From: an uncultured Coprococcus sp.
GTDB lineage: Bacteria > Bacillota > Clostridia > Lachnospirales > Lachnospiraceae
Direction: 5' to 3'
DNA: 21,517 nucleotides
Assembly: GCA_900548215.1 (NCBI GenBank)
Contig: URJI01000050.1
Coordinates: forward strand, 1-21,517
Shown here piece after piece: positions 1 through 7,801 of the stretch. Each line of letters begins with the position of its first letter. The stretch's first letter is position 1. The notes below the pieces were generated by a model that did not search any database, was not told where the DNA came from, and was given only the letters and a program-made list of their open reading frames with translations. A program made the translations under genes and the position numbers.

Positions 1-141
1 GAAGCACTGATATTCCTGCTGGCAGATGTATTGAAGCTCTGGGCCATGGGAGTCAAGGCGTTTACATCAGTTTTGGTAATAGTCCTCAACTATTACATAA
101 GTAAGAAATTTATATTTAAAACCATGAAAGAAAAACTCTGA
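1..141 (+). CDS. GtrA-like membrane protein, C-terminal fragment
   Basis: Frame 1 is open from the window edge to a TGA at 139-141 and gives the last 46 residues of a protein whose start lies outside the window. The fragment is hydrophobic (one and a half membrane helices) and ends with the pattern LNYYISKKFIFK followed by a short basic tail. This is typical of the last transmembrane segment of GtrA-family proteins, four-helix membrane proteins that move lipid-linked sugars or take part in cell-surface polysaccharide synthesis. The family call rests on this tail only. No function can be given for the specific protein. It is followed by about 185 bases of AT-rich DNA with a promoter, so fabF is probably not cotranscribed with it. 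Confidence 0.55.
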   Translation, partial: EALIFLLADVLKLWAMGVKAFTSVLVIVLNYYISKKFIFKTMKEKL

Positions 142-189
142 AATGGGAGTCTTTATCGAATTTTAATAAAAAAACATGGTTACTATTAC

Positions 190-218
190 TTCCAAACAAG
201 AAATAGTTGGAGTATAAT
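190..218 (+). promoter_or_regulatory. candidate promoter of the fabF-accDA unit
   Basis: A perfect -10 box TATAAT lies at 213-218, with a weak -35 (TTCCAA, 190-195) at 17-bp spacing. A second possible pair is TTGTAA (227-232) with TACTAT (249-254). Either would give a leader of roughly 65-100 nt before fabF. I saw no convincing FabT- or FapR-type palindrome here. Confidence 0.4.
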
Positions 219-326
219 AAAAAAAGTTGTAAAAAACGCATAGGGTATTACTATGCCTTTTGAGGCTGTATATACAAGGCGTACTTTCACAATATTAACA
301 GAAAAATGCAGTGCAAGGAGATAAGT

Positions 327-1562
327 ATGAAAAAGAGAGTTGTAATTACAGGTATAGGAGCTATAACCCCGGTCGGCAATACAGTTGATGAATACTGGAA
401 TTCGCTGAAGGAAGGCAGACATGGCTTTGGACCTATCACTCAGTTTGATGCTTCCGCATATAAGTGTAAACTTGTAGGTGAGGTTAAGAATTTTGTGGCA
501 AAGGATTATATAGATCCAAAGTCAGCAAGACGTATGGCAAGATTCACACAGTTTGCAGTTAAGGCTACTCAGGAAGCAATGGCAGATTCGGGAATAGATA
601 TGGCAGAAGAGGACGCATACAGAGTTGGAACATGTATCGGATCTGGTGTAGGTTCACTTCAGGAGCTTGAGAATGCGTATGGAACTATTCTTACAAAAGG
701 ACCTCTCCGTGTCAGTCCATTCGTTGTTCCTATGATGATCAGCAACATTGCAGCAGGTAACGTTGCAATCCAGTTTGGACTTAAAGGCAAGAGCATAGAT
801 GTTGTAACAGCGTGTGCATCTGGAACGAACAGTATAGGCGAGGCGTTCAGAACAATCCAGTACGGAGATGCTGATGTCATGGTAGCCGGTGGATGCGAGG
901 CAGCAGTTTCGCCGATCGGTATATCTACATTTGATTCACTGACAGCGCTTACATCATCTACAGATCCAGACAGATGTTCTATTCCATTTGATAAGGACAG
1001 AAGCGGATTTGTTCTCGGTGAGGGTGCAGGTATAGTTATTCTTGAGGAGCTTGAGCATGCAAAGGCAAGAGGTGCAAAGATTTATGCTGAACTTTCAGGA
1101 TATGGATGTTCAAGCGATGCACATCACATCACAGCACCTGAGGAGTCAGGAGAGGGTCCTGCAGTTGCAATGAAGAATGCAGTTAATGATGCCGGACTTC
1201 CACTTGATGCAGTTCAGTATATCAATGCACATGGTACAAGTACACACTTGAACGATCTCGTTGAGACACGTGCGATCAAGAAGGCATTTGGAGATCATGC
1301 AAAGGATATCAAGATCAACTCAACAAAGTCAATGACAGGACATCTTCTCGGTGCAGCTGGTGCCATCGAGGCTATTGCCTGTGTCAAGAGTATAGAGGAA
1401 GGTTATATTCACAGAACAAGAGGCCTTATCGAGAGCGAAGAGGAACTTGATCTGGATTACTGTAAAGAGCCATGTGAGATGGATGTCGATGTTGCTATCA
1501 GCAACTCACTTGGATTCGGCGGACACAATGCATGTATCGTATTACAGAAGTATAAGGAGTAG
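327..1562 (+). CDS. fabF: beta-ketoacyl-ACP synthase II (FabF)
   Basis: This enzyme condenses malonyl-ACP with a growing acyl-ACP in cytosolic type II fatty acid synthesis. The 411-residue product has the normal family length. It carries the Cys-His-His triad: Cys163 in VVTACASGTNS, His302 in INAHGTSTHLND and His339 in KSMTGHLLGAAGA. The C-terminal glycine-rich NSLGFGGHNA is also present. The ATG at 327 was chosen over the upstream in-frame ATG at 306 because AAGGAG sits at 315-320, seven bases upstream, and the protein then begins MKKRVVITG as homologues do. accDA follows five bases downstream, with its ribosome binding site inside the fabF tail, so the two are cotranscribed. In many Firmicutes fabF precedes accB, fabZ and accC; those genes are missing here. 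Confidence 0.96.
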   Translation: MKKRVVITGIGAITPVGNTVDEYWNSLKEGRHGFGPITQFDASAYKCKLVGEVKNFVAKDYIDPKSARRMARFTQFAVKATQEAMADSGIDMAEEDAYRVGTCIGSGVGSLQELENAYGTILTKGPLRVSPFVVPMMISNIAAGNVAIQFGLKGKSIDVVTACASGTNSIGEAFRTIQYGDADVMVAGGCEAAVSPIGISTFDSLTALTSSTDPDRCSIPFDKDRSGFVLGEGAGIVILEELEHAKARGAKIYAELSGYGCSSDAHHITAPEESGEGPAVAMKNAVNDAGLPLDAVQYINAHGTSTHLNDLVETRAIKKAFGDHAKDIKINSTKSMTGHLLGAAGAIEAIACVKSIEEGYIHRTRGLIESEEELDLDYCKEPCEMDVDVAISNSLGFGGHNACIVLQKYKE

Positions 1563-1567
1563 TAATC

Positions 1568-3304
1568 ATGTTATTTATAAAGAAAAAAGCAAAGGATGCA
1601 GAGATACTTGCAGCCAAAGAGGCTGAGAAAGCTCAGACCACAGAGAATGTTCAGGAAGCACCGAAGATCGAGATGGTAAAGTGTCCTAAGTGCGGCAAAG
1701 AAGTTGAGAAAGAAAGAGTTAAGAATGCAAAGTATATATGTTATGAGTGCGGTTCTTATTTCAGAGTAAAGACAAAGAATAGAATCCGTATGGTTACGGA
1801 TCCCAAGTCATTTGAGCCTTGGTTTGAGGATATGCCAAGTTCAAATCCGCTTGGAACAGAGGGCTATGAGGATAAGGTTGCCGCAGCACAGGCAAAGACA
1901 AACCTCAAGGAAGCAGTTACCATTGGAAAGGCAACCATCAATGGTGAGCCTGCTGTGATCGGTGTGTGCGATGCCAGATTCCTTATGAGCAGCATGGGAT
2001 ATGTTGTGGGTGAGAAGATAGCCAGAGCGGTTGAGAAGGCTACAGAGGAGAAACTTCCGGTATTCATGTTCTGTTGTTCAGGCGGTGCGCGTATGCAGGA
2101 GGGAATCATATCCCTGATGCAGATGGCAAAGACATCTGCTGCGTTCAAGAAGCATTCGGATGCAGGACTTCTGTATGTGTCCATACTTACAGATCCTACA
2201 ACAGGTGGTGTGACAGCAAGCTTTGCAATGCTCGGTGATATCATTCTCGGTGAGCCGGGTGCGCTTGTAGGATTTGCCGGACCAAGAGTTATCAAGCAGA
2301 CTATAGGACAGGAGCTCCCAGAGGGCTTCCAGAGATCAGAGTTTCTTGTTGAGCATGGCATCATAGATGGTATAATCACCAGAGATAAGATGAAAGACAC
2401 TATGTATGATCTTATCGTGACACATAAGCAGAGACAGGGATATGCAAACTTTGACAAAGATGTTGTGGACGAAAAGTTTGATATAAGCGAGATACTGAAG
2501 GAGAGACTTAAGGATGATGAGCCGAAGAGCCCATGGGAGAAACTTAAGGGCGCGCGTCAGATGACCAGACCTTCAGGATTTGACTATGTAAAATATATAT
2601 GTGATGATTTCCGTGAGATGCACGGAGACAGGACTATGAACGATGACAGAGCCATCGTGGGTGGTATAGGTCATATAGATGGACAGCCTGTAACTGTTAT
2701 ATCACAGGTCAAAGGTGCTTCTATTGCAGAGTGTATGGAGAGAAACTTTGGTATGCCGCTTCCTGACGGATATAGAAAGGCTCTTCGTCTGATGAAGCAG
2801 GCAGAAAAGTTTGGAAGACCAATAATCACATTTGTAAATACTCCTGGAGCATTCTGTGGACTTGAGGCTGAGGAGCGAGGAATGGGTGAGGCAATAGCGA
2901 GAAACCTCTATGAGATGTCATCGCTCAAGGTTCCTGTACTCTGTATTCTCATAGGAGAAGGCGGCAGCGGTGGAGCTCTTGCTCTCGCGGTGGGCAATGA
3001 AGTGTGGATGCTTGAGAATGCCACATATTCAATCCTTTCTCCAGAGGGATATGCTTCTATTCTCTGGAAAGATAGCAACAGAGCAGAGGAAGCTGCGGAG
3101 GTTATGCAGATAACCGCACAGGATTTGAAGAGGCTTAACGTTATCGAGCAGGTAGTTCCTGAGTATGGCGGAGCAGATGAGGAGTCTGTGCCATATATAG
3201 GCAAATATCTGAAGATGAATATAAAAGAGTTTCTGAAGAAGTACAGTGAGATGTCTTCTGATGAGATAGCTCAGGACAGATACAGCAGATTCAGAAATCT
3301 GTAA
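1568..3304 (+). CDS. accDA: fused acetyl-CoA carboxylase carboxyltransferase, beta-alpha (AccD-AccA)
   Basis: A single 578-residue chain carries both carboxyltransferase subunits, which together move the carboxyl group from carboxybiotin to acetyl-CoA to make malonyl-CoA. Residues about 36-290 are AccD-like. The Zn ribbon is Cys39, Cys42, Cys58 and Cys61 (CPKCG...CYECG), followed by SGGARMQEG (171-179) and TGGVTASFA. From about residue 320 the chain is AccA-like: FDYVKYICDDFREMHGDR, PGAFCGLEAEERG (426-438) and GEGGSGGALAL (463-473). The join is a charged linker around 300-325, with no stop or frameshift. The alpha half is about 260 residues, shorter than a free AccA (about 315), because its N-terminal helices are largely absent. 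The ATG at 1568 has AAGGAG at 1554-1559. Biotin carboxylase and biotin carrier genes are not in the window. Confidence 0.95.
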   Translation: MLFIKKKAKDAEILAAKEAEKAQTTENVQEAPKIEMVKCPKCGKEVEKERVKNAKYICYECGSYFRVKTKNRIRMVTDPKSFEPWFEDMPSSNPLGTEGYEDKVAAAQAKTNLKEAVTIGKATINGEPAVIGVCDARFLMSSMGYVVGEKIARAVEKATEEKLPVFMFCCSGGARMQEGIISLMQMAKTSAAFKKHSDAGLLYVSILTDPTTGGVTASFAMLGDIILGEPGALVGFAGPRVIKQTIGQELPEGFQRSEFLVEHGIIDGIITRDKMKDTMYDLIVTHKQRQGYANFDKDVVDEKFDISEILKERLKDDEPKSPWEKLKGARQMTRPSGFDYVKYICDDFREMHGDRTMNDDRAIVGGIGHIDGQPVTVISQVKGASIAECMERNFGMPLPDGYRKALRLMKQAEKFGRPIITFVNTPGAFCGLEAEERGMGEAIARNLYEMSSLKVPVLCILIGEGGSGGALALAVGNEVWMLENATYSILSPEGYASILWKDSNRAEEAAEVMQITAQDLKRLNVIEQVVPEYGGADEESVPYIGKYLKMNIKEFLKKYSEMSSDEIAQDRYSRFRNL

Positions 3305-3320
3305 GACATATATATGGATT

Positions 3321-3373
3321 GAGTGCAGACAGCTGTGGTGTGATCGTTGATTGCTCCGCAGCTGTCTGTACTT
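3321..3373 (+). terminator. hairpin after accDA, probable terminator or attenuator
   Basis: Bases 3321-3338 pair with 3356-3373 through 18 positions with a few G-U pairs. The core is CAGACAGCTGTGG against CCGCAGCTGTCTG, and the loop is 17 nt. The stem is strong but the T tract after it is poor (TGTATTG; a run of six T appears only about 20 bases later), so termination may be partial. It separates fabF-accDA from the GH5-fabH pair. Confidence 0.6.
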
Positions 3374-3377
3374 TGTA

Positions 3378-3406
3378 TTGAAGATATCTATATTTTTTGG
3401 TACACT
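3378..3406 (+). promoter_or_regulatory. weak candidate promoter for GH5-fabH
   Basis: TTGAAG (3378-3383) and TACACT (3401-3406) are separated by 17 bp just after the accDA hairpin and 54 bp before the GH5 start. Each box matches the consensus at four of six positions. The placement is sensible but the match is modest. Confidence 0.3.
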
Positions 3407-3460
3407 TTATGTATGAACGGCTTGAGACAGGCTGATGTTCGACGACTTGGAGGAGCATAT

Positions 3461-4498
3461 ATGAAGAGACAGCTAAGAATCATCTTAATAGTTATAATAG
3501 CGGCTGTAGCAGCGACGGCGGTTATATTTGCTGTGAAGTATATAAAGAACGGAGGAGAATTCCTTACACCGGTTGGTACAAGAGCAGAGTTTATCGGTGA
3601 TACAAAGAAATATCCTTCTGAACTTTTGACAAAGGGAAACGCAATATATGATTCTGACGGTGAAAAGGTCATGCTCAGAGGTGTGGAAGTTCCGGAATCG
3701 CATGAACTCTATAAAGAAAAACGGTTTAAAGAAGATTTTTATGATGGAGTGTTCAAATTGGGCGGGAACGCCATCAGGGTTCCTGTGTCACCGGCAGAAT
3801 ATAAGAGAGATGATTATTATCTGTGGAGATATCTTGACCGCATAGTGGCCTGGGCAGGAGAGAATGGCAATTACGTGATTATTGATTGGGACTACACCGG
3901 CAATCCGATAGATGGTACGGGAGATGAGATGCCGGATATAAAGGATAATCCCCTGGATTATTCCGCTGAATTCTGGAAAGCTGTTGCGACCTATTTCAAG
4001 AATGTGCCAAATGTAATATATGAGATATACAATGAACCTGTGGGCATGAGCGATTCAGAGTGGAAGAGATGTGCTGACAGCCTTGTGAGTGTCATCAGAG
4101 ATGCCGGATCAAAGCAGCTCATAATCGTAGGCAGTCCAGATTATTGTTATGATCTTGGCTGGCTTGATGAGCTGGGAGTCGACGATGACAATATCGCATT
4201 TTCTATGCATGTGTATCCTGACAGGGTATTCTGGCAGAAGTATATGCCGGAATATGTGTCGAGTTACCCTGTTATAGTGACTGAATGGGGATATGCAGAT
4301 GATGATGTAGAGGCAGAGAATGAAAAGATGAATGGTACAAAGAATGTGTTTGGAATAAAGTTTTCTCACTTTATGGACAAGCATGAATCCAGTTGGATAG
4401 CAAGCTCGTATAACTATAAAGGCGATACCCCGATGTTTGAGAAGAATTTTAAAGGTAAGACAAAGTGGGGAGAATTCGTTTCAGAATTACTTGAATAA
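3461..4498 (+). CDS. membrane-anchored glycoside hydrolase family 5 (cellulase-like)
   Basis: This 345-residue protein has an N-terminal hydrophobic helix (about residues 6-26) after MKRQLR, without an obvious signal peptidase site, so it is probably tethered outside the cell. The rest reads as a GH5 TIM barrel. The acid/base is Glu192 in IYEIYNEPVG, the nucleophile is Glu275 in VIVTEWGYAD, and His250 lies in MHVYPD. GH5 enzymes cut beta-1,4 glucans, mannans or related glycans with retention; the substrate cannot be told from sequence. No carbohydrate-binding module or cell-wall anchor follows. The ATG at 3461 was chosen because GGAGG lies at 3449-3453 and the protein then starts at the membrane helix; a longer open frame to 3347 runs through the upstream hairpin. 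fabH starts only 24 bases after the stop, so the two are probably cotranscribed. Confidence 0.88.
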   Translation: MKRQLRIILIVIIAAVAATAVIFAVKYIKNGGEFLTPVGTRAEFIGDTKKYPSELLTKGNAIYDSDGEKVMLRGVEVPESHELYKEKRFKEDFYDGVFKLGGNAIRVPVSPAEYKRDDYYLWRYLDRIVAWAGENGNYVIIDWDYTGNPIDGTGDEMPDIKDNPLDYSAEFWKAVATYFKNVPNVIYEIYNEPVGMSDSEWKRCADSLVSVIRDAGSKQLIIVGSPDYCYDLGWLDELGVDDDNIAFSMHVYPDRVFWQKYMPEYVSSYPVIVTEWGYADDDVEAENEKMNGTKNVFGIKFSHFMDKHESSWIASSYNYKGDTPMFEKNFKGKTKWGEFVSELLE

Positions 4499-4522
4499 AA
4501 TACTAAGGGAGAATTTACAGAT

Positions 4523-5485
4523 ATGGCAGTAAGAATATTTGGAACAGGAAGTTGTCTGGCAGATAAAGAGGTTACAAATGATGAATTGGCAAAATATGTT
4601 GATACGTCTGATGAATGGATATCCTCAAGAACGGGAATAAAGAGAAGGAGAATAGCCACGACCGAGACAACTACCAGCATGGCGTCTGAGGCGGCTCTGA
4701 GAGCTCTGGATATGGCAGGAAAAGCTGCAGAGGATGTGGAACTTATAATTCTTGCAACTGTTACTCCAGACTATTATACACCGAGTGGAGCGTGCCAGGT
4801 GCAGGCAGCCATCGGTGCAGACAAGGCTATAGCCTTTGATGTGAATGCGGCATGTTCAGGATTTGTGTTTGCGTTAAATATTGCAAAGATGTACATTGAG
4901 ACGGGATTTGTGAAGAATGCTCTTGTGATTGGGGCGGAGACTTTGTCCAAGATAATAGACTGGGAGGACAGGGGAACCTGTGTATTGTTCGGTGATGGAG
5001 CAGGTGCAGCATATCTGGAGGAATCAGATACAGGAATCATAAGCATCGTACAGGGCTCTATAGGCAAGAAAGGAATGGTTCTCGCCTGTGAGAGCAGGAA
5101 GACGAACAATATATTTGTTCCGGATGAAGTGACACCGGACTATCTCTATATGGATGGACAGGAAGTATACAAGTTTGCAGTCAGACAGTGCCCTAAGTGC
5201 CTTCAGGAGGCCATGGATAAAGCAGGAATTACAGCAGACGATGTGGATTACTTTGTACTTCATCAGGCAAATGTCAGGATTATTGAGTCGGTTGCGAAGA
5301 GGCTCAAGGCTCCTATGGAGAAGTTCCCTACAACGCTTGATTATACTGGCAATATGTCGGCTGCAAGTGTGCCGGTACTTCTGGATCAGCTGGTCAGGGA
5401 GCATGGACTTAAGAGAGGTGACAAGATTGCCATGTCTGCATTTGGTGCAGGATTGACATATGGTGCGGTTGTCATGGAGTGGTAG
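4523..5485 (+). CDS. fabH: beta-ketoacyl-ACP synthase III (FabH)
   Basis: FabH starts fatty acid synthesis by condensing acetyl-CoA (or a branched acyl-CoA) with malonyl-ACP. The 320-residue length is normal. The Cys-His-Asn triad is intact: Cys111 in DVNAACSGFVFAL, His247 in FVLHQANVRII and Asn277 in YTGNMSAASVP. The GDGAGA and FGAGLTYGA loops are also present. A ribosome binding site (AAGGGAG, 4504-4510) stands a rather long 12 bases from the ATG. The gene follows the GH5 gene by 24 bases and is followed by a strong terminator, so it is the last gene of the unit. FabH usually opens or sits inside a fab cluster in Firmicutes; here it is separated from fabF-accDA by an unrelated glycosidase. 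Confidence 0.96.
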   Translation: MAVRIFGTGSCLADKEVTNDELAKYVDTSDEWISSRTGIKRRRIATTETTTSMASEAALRALDMAGKAAEDVELIILATVTPDYYTPSGACQVQAAIGADKAIAFDVNAACSGFVFALNIAKMYIETGFVKNALVIGAETLSKIIDWEDRGTCVLFGDGAGAAYLEESDTGIISIVQGSIGKKGMVLACESRKTNNIFVPDEVTPDYLYMDGQEVYKFAVRQCPKCLQEAMDKAGITADDVDYFVLHQANVRIIESVAKRLKAPMEKFPTTLDYTGNMSAASVPVLLDQLVREHGLKRGDKIAMSAFGAGLTYGAVVMEW

Positions 5486-5543
5486 GAAGCTGGTGAAGCG
5501 TTCCGGCTATTGTTAAGATAAGAGTATAATTATTATATGGCAA

Positions 5544-5613
5544 AAAAATAAGAGACTGTCAGACGAATAGAGGTGATTTACTTTGTGATTTCGTTTGGCA
5601 GTTTCTTATTTTT
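5544..5613. terminator. bidirectional terminator between fabH and the metallopeptidase gene
   Basis: Bases 5544-5567 pair with 5590-5613 over 24 positions, with only G-U deviations, around a 22-nt loop. The stem is flanked by an A-rich run on the left and a T-rich run on the right, so it can stop transcription in both directions. It lies between two convergent units. Confidence 0.88.
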
Positions 5614-5682
5614 ATTTCTAAATTAGAATTTTAAATTACAAGCAATATGTTCAGAAATATATTGGAGAATATCTGAGAAAAA

Positions 5683-6228
5683 TCATAGCCTGTATTCTCT
5701 TAGCCTGGACCTCAGATTTCTGTAGTCTGGAAGGATTTCTTCCACCTCTTTCCAGAATAGCGGTGAGTGGTTCATCTGTTTTCTATGGCATAGTTCGTGT
5801 ACCACAACATAATCTATAAGCTCCGGTGAAGTTGCCATGAGCATACAGTTGAAGTTTAAATTGCCTGATGAACTGCAGCTTCCCCACCTGGTCTTCTGAT
5901 GCCTGATGGTTATCTGCCCATATGTTACGCCTATGATTTTGGCGAAATATTTTACTCTTTCCGGAATGATAATGCGCGCTTCTTCTGTCATATGACGCAG
6001 TTCTTTGTCGGATATGACACCTGCAGGAATTGGATCATGAGCCTGGCGGTCTTGCATGATGGCCAGATGTTTCAGTATCCATGTCTGCTTTGATTCAACG
6101 AATTCTCTGATTCTGACATCTGAAAGGTGATATGGTGCGCGCACTGTAATCTGGAGATCCGGGCTGATCTCCAGTCCAATGGTTTTTCTTCTGGTTCTGA
6201 TTATCCTGTAATCTGGTATGTCGTTCAT
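5683..6228 (-). CDS. YgjP/DUF45-type M48-like metallopeptidase domain protein
   Basis: The 181-residue product matches the YgjP-like (DUF45) family of small predicted zinc metallopeptidases. HELCH at residues 144-148 supplies two zinc ligands and the general base. NHSPLFW begins at about residue 153, and its His154 is the likely third ligand. TRWGSCSSSGNLNFN (113-127) is the other hallmark of the family. There is no signal peptide or membrane segment, so it is cytosolic. Substrates of this family are poorly defined. The start follows the citrate synthase stop by 17 bases with no strong ribosome binding site, which suggests translational coupling within a two-gene operon. Confidence 0.9.
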   Translation of the reverse strand: MNDIPDYRIIRTRRKTIGLEISPDLQITVRAPYHLSDVRIREFVESKQTWILKHLAIMQDRQAHDPIPAGVISDKELRHMTEEARIIIPERVKYFAKIIGVTYGQITIRHQKTRWGSCSSSGNLNFNCMLMATSPELIDYVVVHELCHRKQMNHSPLFWKEVEEILPDYRNLRSRLREYRL

Positions 6229-6245
6229 TGCTTTTGTCTGATGGA

Positions 6246-7601
6246 TTATCTCTTATCTATAGGTACGTATTCCTTTGGTTCTACAAGGCTTGGATATGCA
6301 GGACGCATAATTTTGTAGCTGTTGATGAGCTCTTCCATACGGTGGGCACTCCAGCCGACAACTCTGCCTATTGCAAACAGAGGTGTGTACAGTGCGTAAG
6401 GTATCTTGAGCATCTTGTAGAGTAGTCCACAGTAGTAGTCAATGTTGATGCAGACTCCTTTGTAAATCTTGCGTTCCTCGGCGATAACCTCAGGTGCGAC
6501 TCTTTCTATGAGCTCATAAAGCTTGAATTCGTCCTTTTCATGTTTTTCTTCGGCAAGCTTTTCTACATATTCTTTTATGATGACAGCTCTTGGATCTGAC
6601 AGAGAGTAAACCGGCTGTCCCATTCCATATACAATTCCGCTTTTGTCAAATGCTTCTCCACGCACAATCTTGCGGATGTATTCACGTACCTGATGTTCGT
6701 CTGTGACATCTTCAACGTTGGTGTGGATGTTTTTGATCATCTCCATAACCTTCAGATCACCGCCGCCGTTGAGAGGCCCCTTGAGTGAACAGAGAGCTGC
6801 AGCTATTGTTGCGTATGTGTCTGATCCGGATGAAGTAACTACACGTGTGGTAAATGTAGAATTGCTACCACCGCCGTGCTCCATGTGAAGAACAAGTGCA
6901 AGATCCAGGACTTTTGCCTCAAGCTGGGTATACTTTCTGTCAGAACGGAGCATACTCAGGATATTTTCAGCAAATGAGAGCTCGGGATCAGGTTTGTGTA
7001 TGTAGCAGCTTTTTCCGAGTTCGTAGTGTCTGTAACCCTGAAACGAATACACAGCGAGTCTTGGAAATACACTTATGATCATAAGGCATTGCTGGAGGAC
7101 GTTGTCGAGAGATATGTCTGTCTCTGATTTGTCGTATGAACCAAGTGCCAATATGCTCTTTGTCATGTTTGAAATGATATCCTTTGTAGGATTTTTCATT
7201 ATGACATCCTGGATAAAGTTATGTGGAAGGTCATAGGCGAGATTGAGCACCTGCTTGAATTTGGCAAGCTCAGTCTCATCAGGAAGTTTTCCAAAAAGGA
7301 GCAGGTATGTGCATTCCTCAAATCCGAATCTATTCTCTGATATAAAGCCGTCTATGAGCTGCCTTATTTCGTAGCCTCTATAGTAAAGCTCGCCGTCCGC
7401 AGGTGTGTGTACACCATTCTCCAGTTTGTGGGCCTTGCTTAGAGATATATTTGTTATTCCTGCATTTATTCCGATTCCGTTCAGATCGCGGAGTCCACGT
7501 TTTACACCATATTCTTCGTAAAGATTGCTTGCTATGGTGTCATTCTCAATACAGAGTCCGAGGCGTTCCTTCGTGAATGAACCAAGATTATTAATTGACA
7601 T
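6246..7601 (-). CDS. citrate synthase family protein with replaced catalytic histidines
   Basis: The 451-residue protein is a full-length citrate/2-methylcitrate synthase homologue of the Clostridia type, beginning with YGVKRGLRDLNG and containing LVLHMEHGGGSNSTFTTRVV. Citrate synthases use two histidines and an aspartate (pig His274, His320, Asp375). Here the GPLHG position reads GPLNGGG with Asn278, and the GxGH position reads YGMGQPVYS with Gln329. Only Asp388 (NIDYYCG) and the substrate-binding Arg338 (SDPRA) remain, along with His242. Both replacements were confirmed on the DNA (AAC and CAG codons). The frame is intact and the rest is well conserved, so this is not simple decay. Activity as a citrate synthase is doubtful. 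AAAGGAG lies just upstream of the ATG, and the metallopeptidase gene follows. Confidence 0.9.
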   Translation of the reverse strand: MSINNLGSFTKERLGLCIENDTIASNLYEEYGVKRGLRDLNGIGINAGITNISLSKAHKLENGVHTPADGELYYRGYEIRQLIDGFISENRFGFEECTYLLLFGKLPDETELAKFKQVLNLAYDLPHNFIQDVIMKNPTKDIISNMTKSILALGSYDKSETDISLDNVLQQCLMIISVFPRLAVYSFQGYRHYELGKSCYIHKPDPELSFAENILSMLRSDRKYTQLEAKVLDLALVLHMEHGGGSNSTFTTRVVTSSGSDTYATIAAALCSLKGPLNGGGDLKVMEMIKNIHTNVEDVTDEHQVREYIRKIVRGEAFDKSGIVYGMGQPVYSLSDPRAVIIKEYVEKLAEEKHEKDEFKLYELIERVAPEVIAEERKIYKGVCINIDYYCGLLYKMLKIPYALYTPLFAIGRVVGWSAHRMEELINSYKIMRPAYPSLVEPKEYVPIDKR

Positions 7602-7633
7602 AAATAAACTCCTTTCAAGTAGCTTTCCTGTGA

Positions 7634-7662
7634 ATTATCTCACTTATTCGCAACTATTGCAA
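7634..7662 (-). promoter_or_regulatory. promoter of the citrate synthase unit
   Basis: Read on the minus strand, TTGCAA (7657-7662) and GATAAT (7634-7639) are separated by exactly 17 bp, about 35 bp before the citrate synthase start. The match to a sigma-A promoter is good. It is back to back with the plus-strand promoter at 7673-7701. Confidence 0.65.
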
Positions 7663-7672
7663 TGTGAAATGA

Positions 7673-7701
7673 TTGTGTGTCTGCAAAATATTATGTATAA
7701 T
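7673..7701 (+). promoter_or_regulatory. promoter of the SGSRP-repeat protein
   Basis: TTGTGT (7673-7678), 17 bp, then a perfect TATAAT (7696-7701). It lies about 100 bp before the proposed TTG start and only 10 bp from the divergent citrate synthase promoter, so a regulator could act on both. Confidence 0.6.
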
Positions 7702-7801
7702 GTATATGTTTGCGGGATGAAGCAAGTGCAGTATCCGGATGCGATTTGGGAAGATGGGATTTGGAATAACTGGAATATTGTTCATAGGGAGGTACATACA
7801 T

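Noticed and set aside
1864..2457. Minus-strand open frame of 197 codons inside accDA
   Set aside because: It is the shadow of a strongly conserved coding strand and has no ribosome binding site or recognisable product.
3347..3460. N-terminal extension of the GH5 protein from ATG 3347
   Set aside because: The extra 38 codons run through the right arm of the accDA hairpin and have no ribosome binding site, whereas ATG 3461 has GGAGG and starts at the membrane helix.
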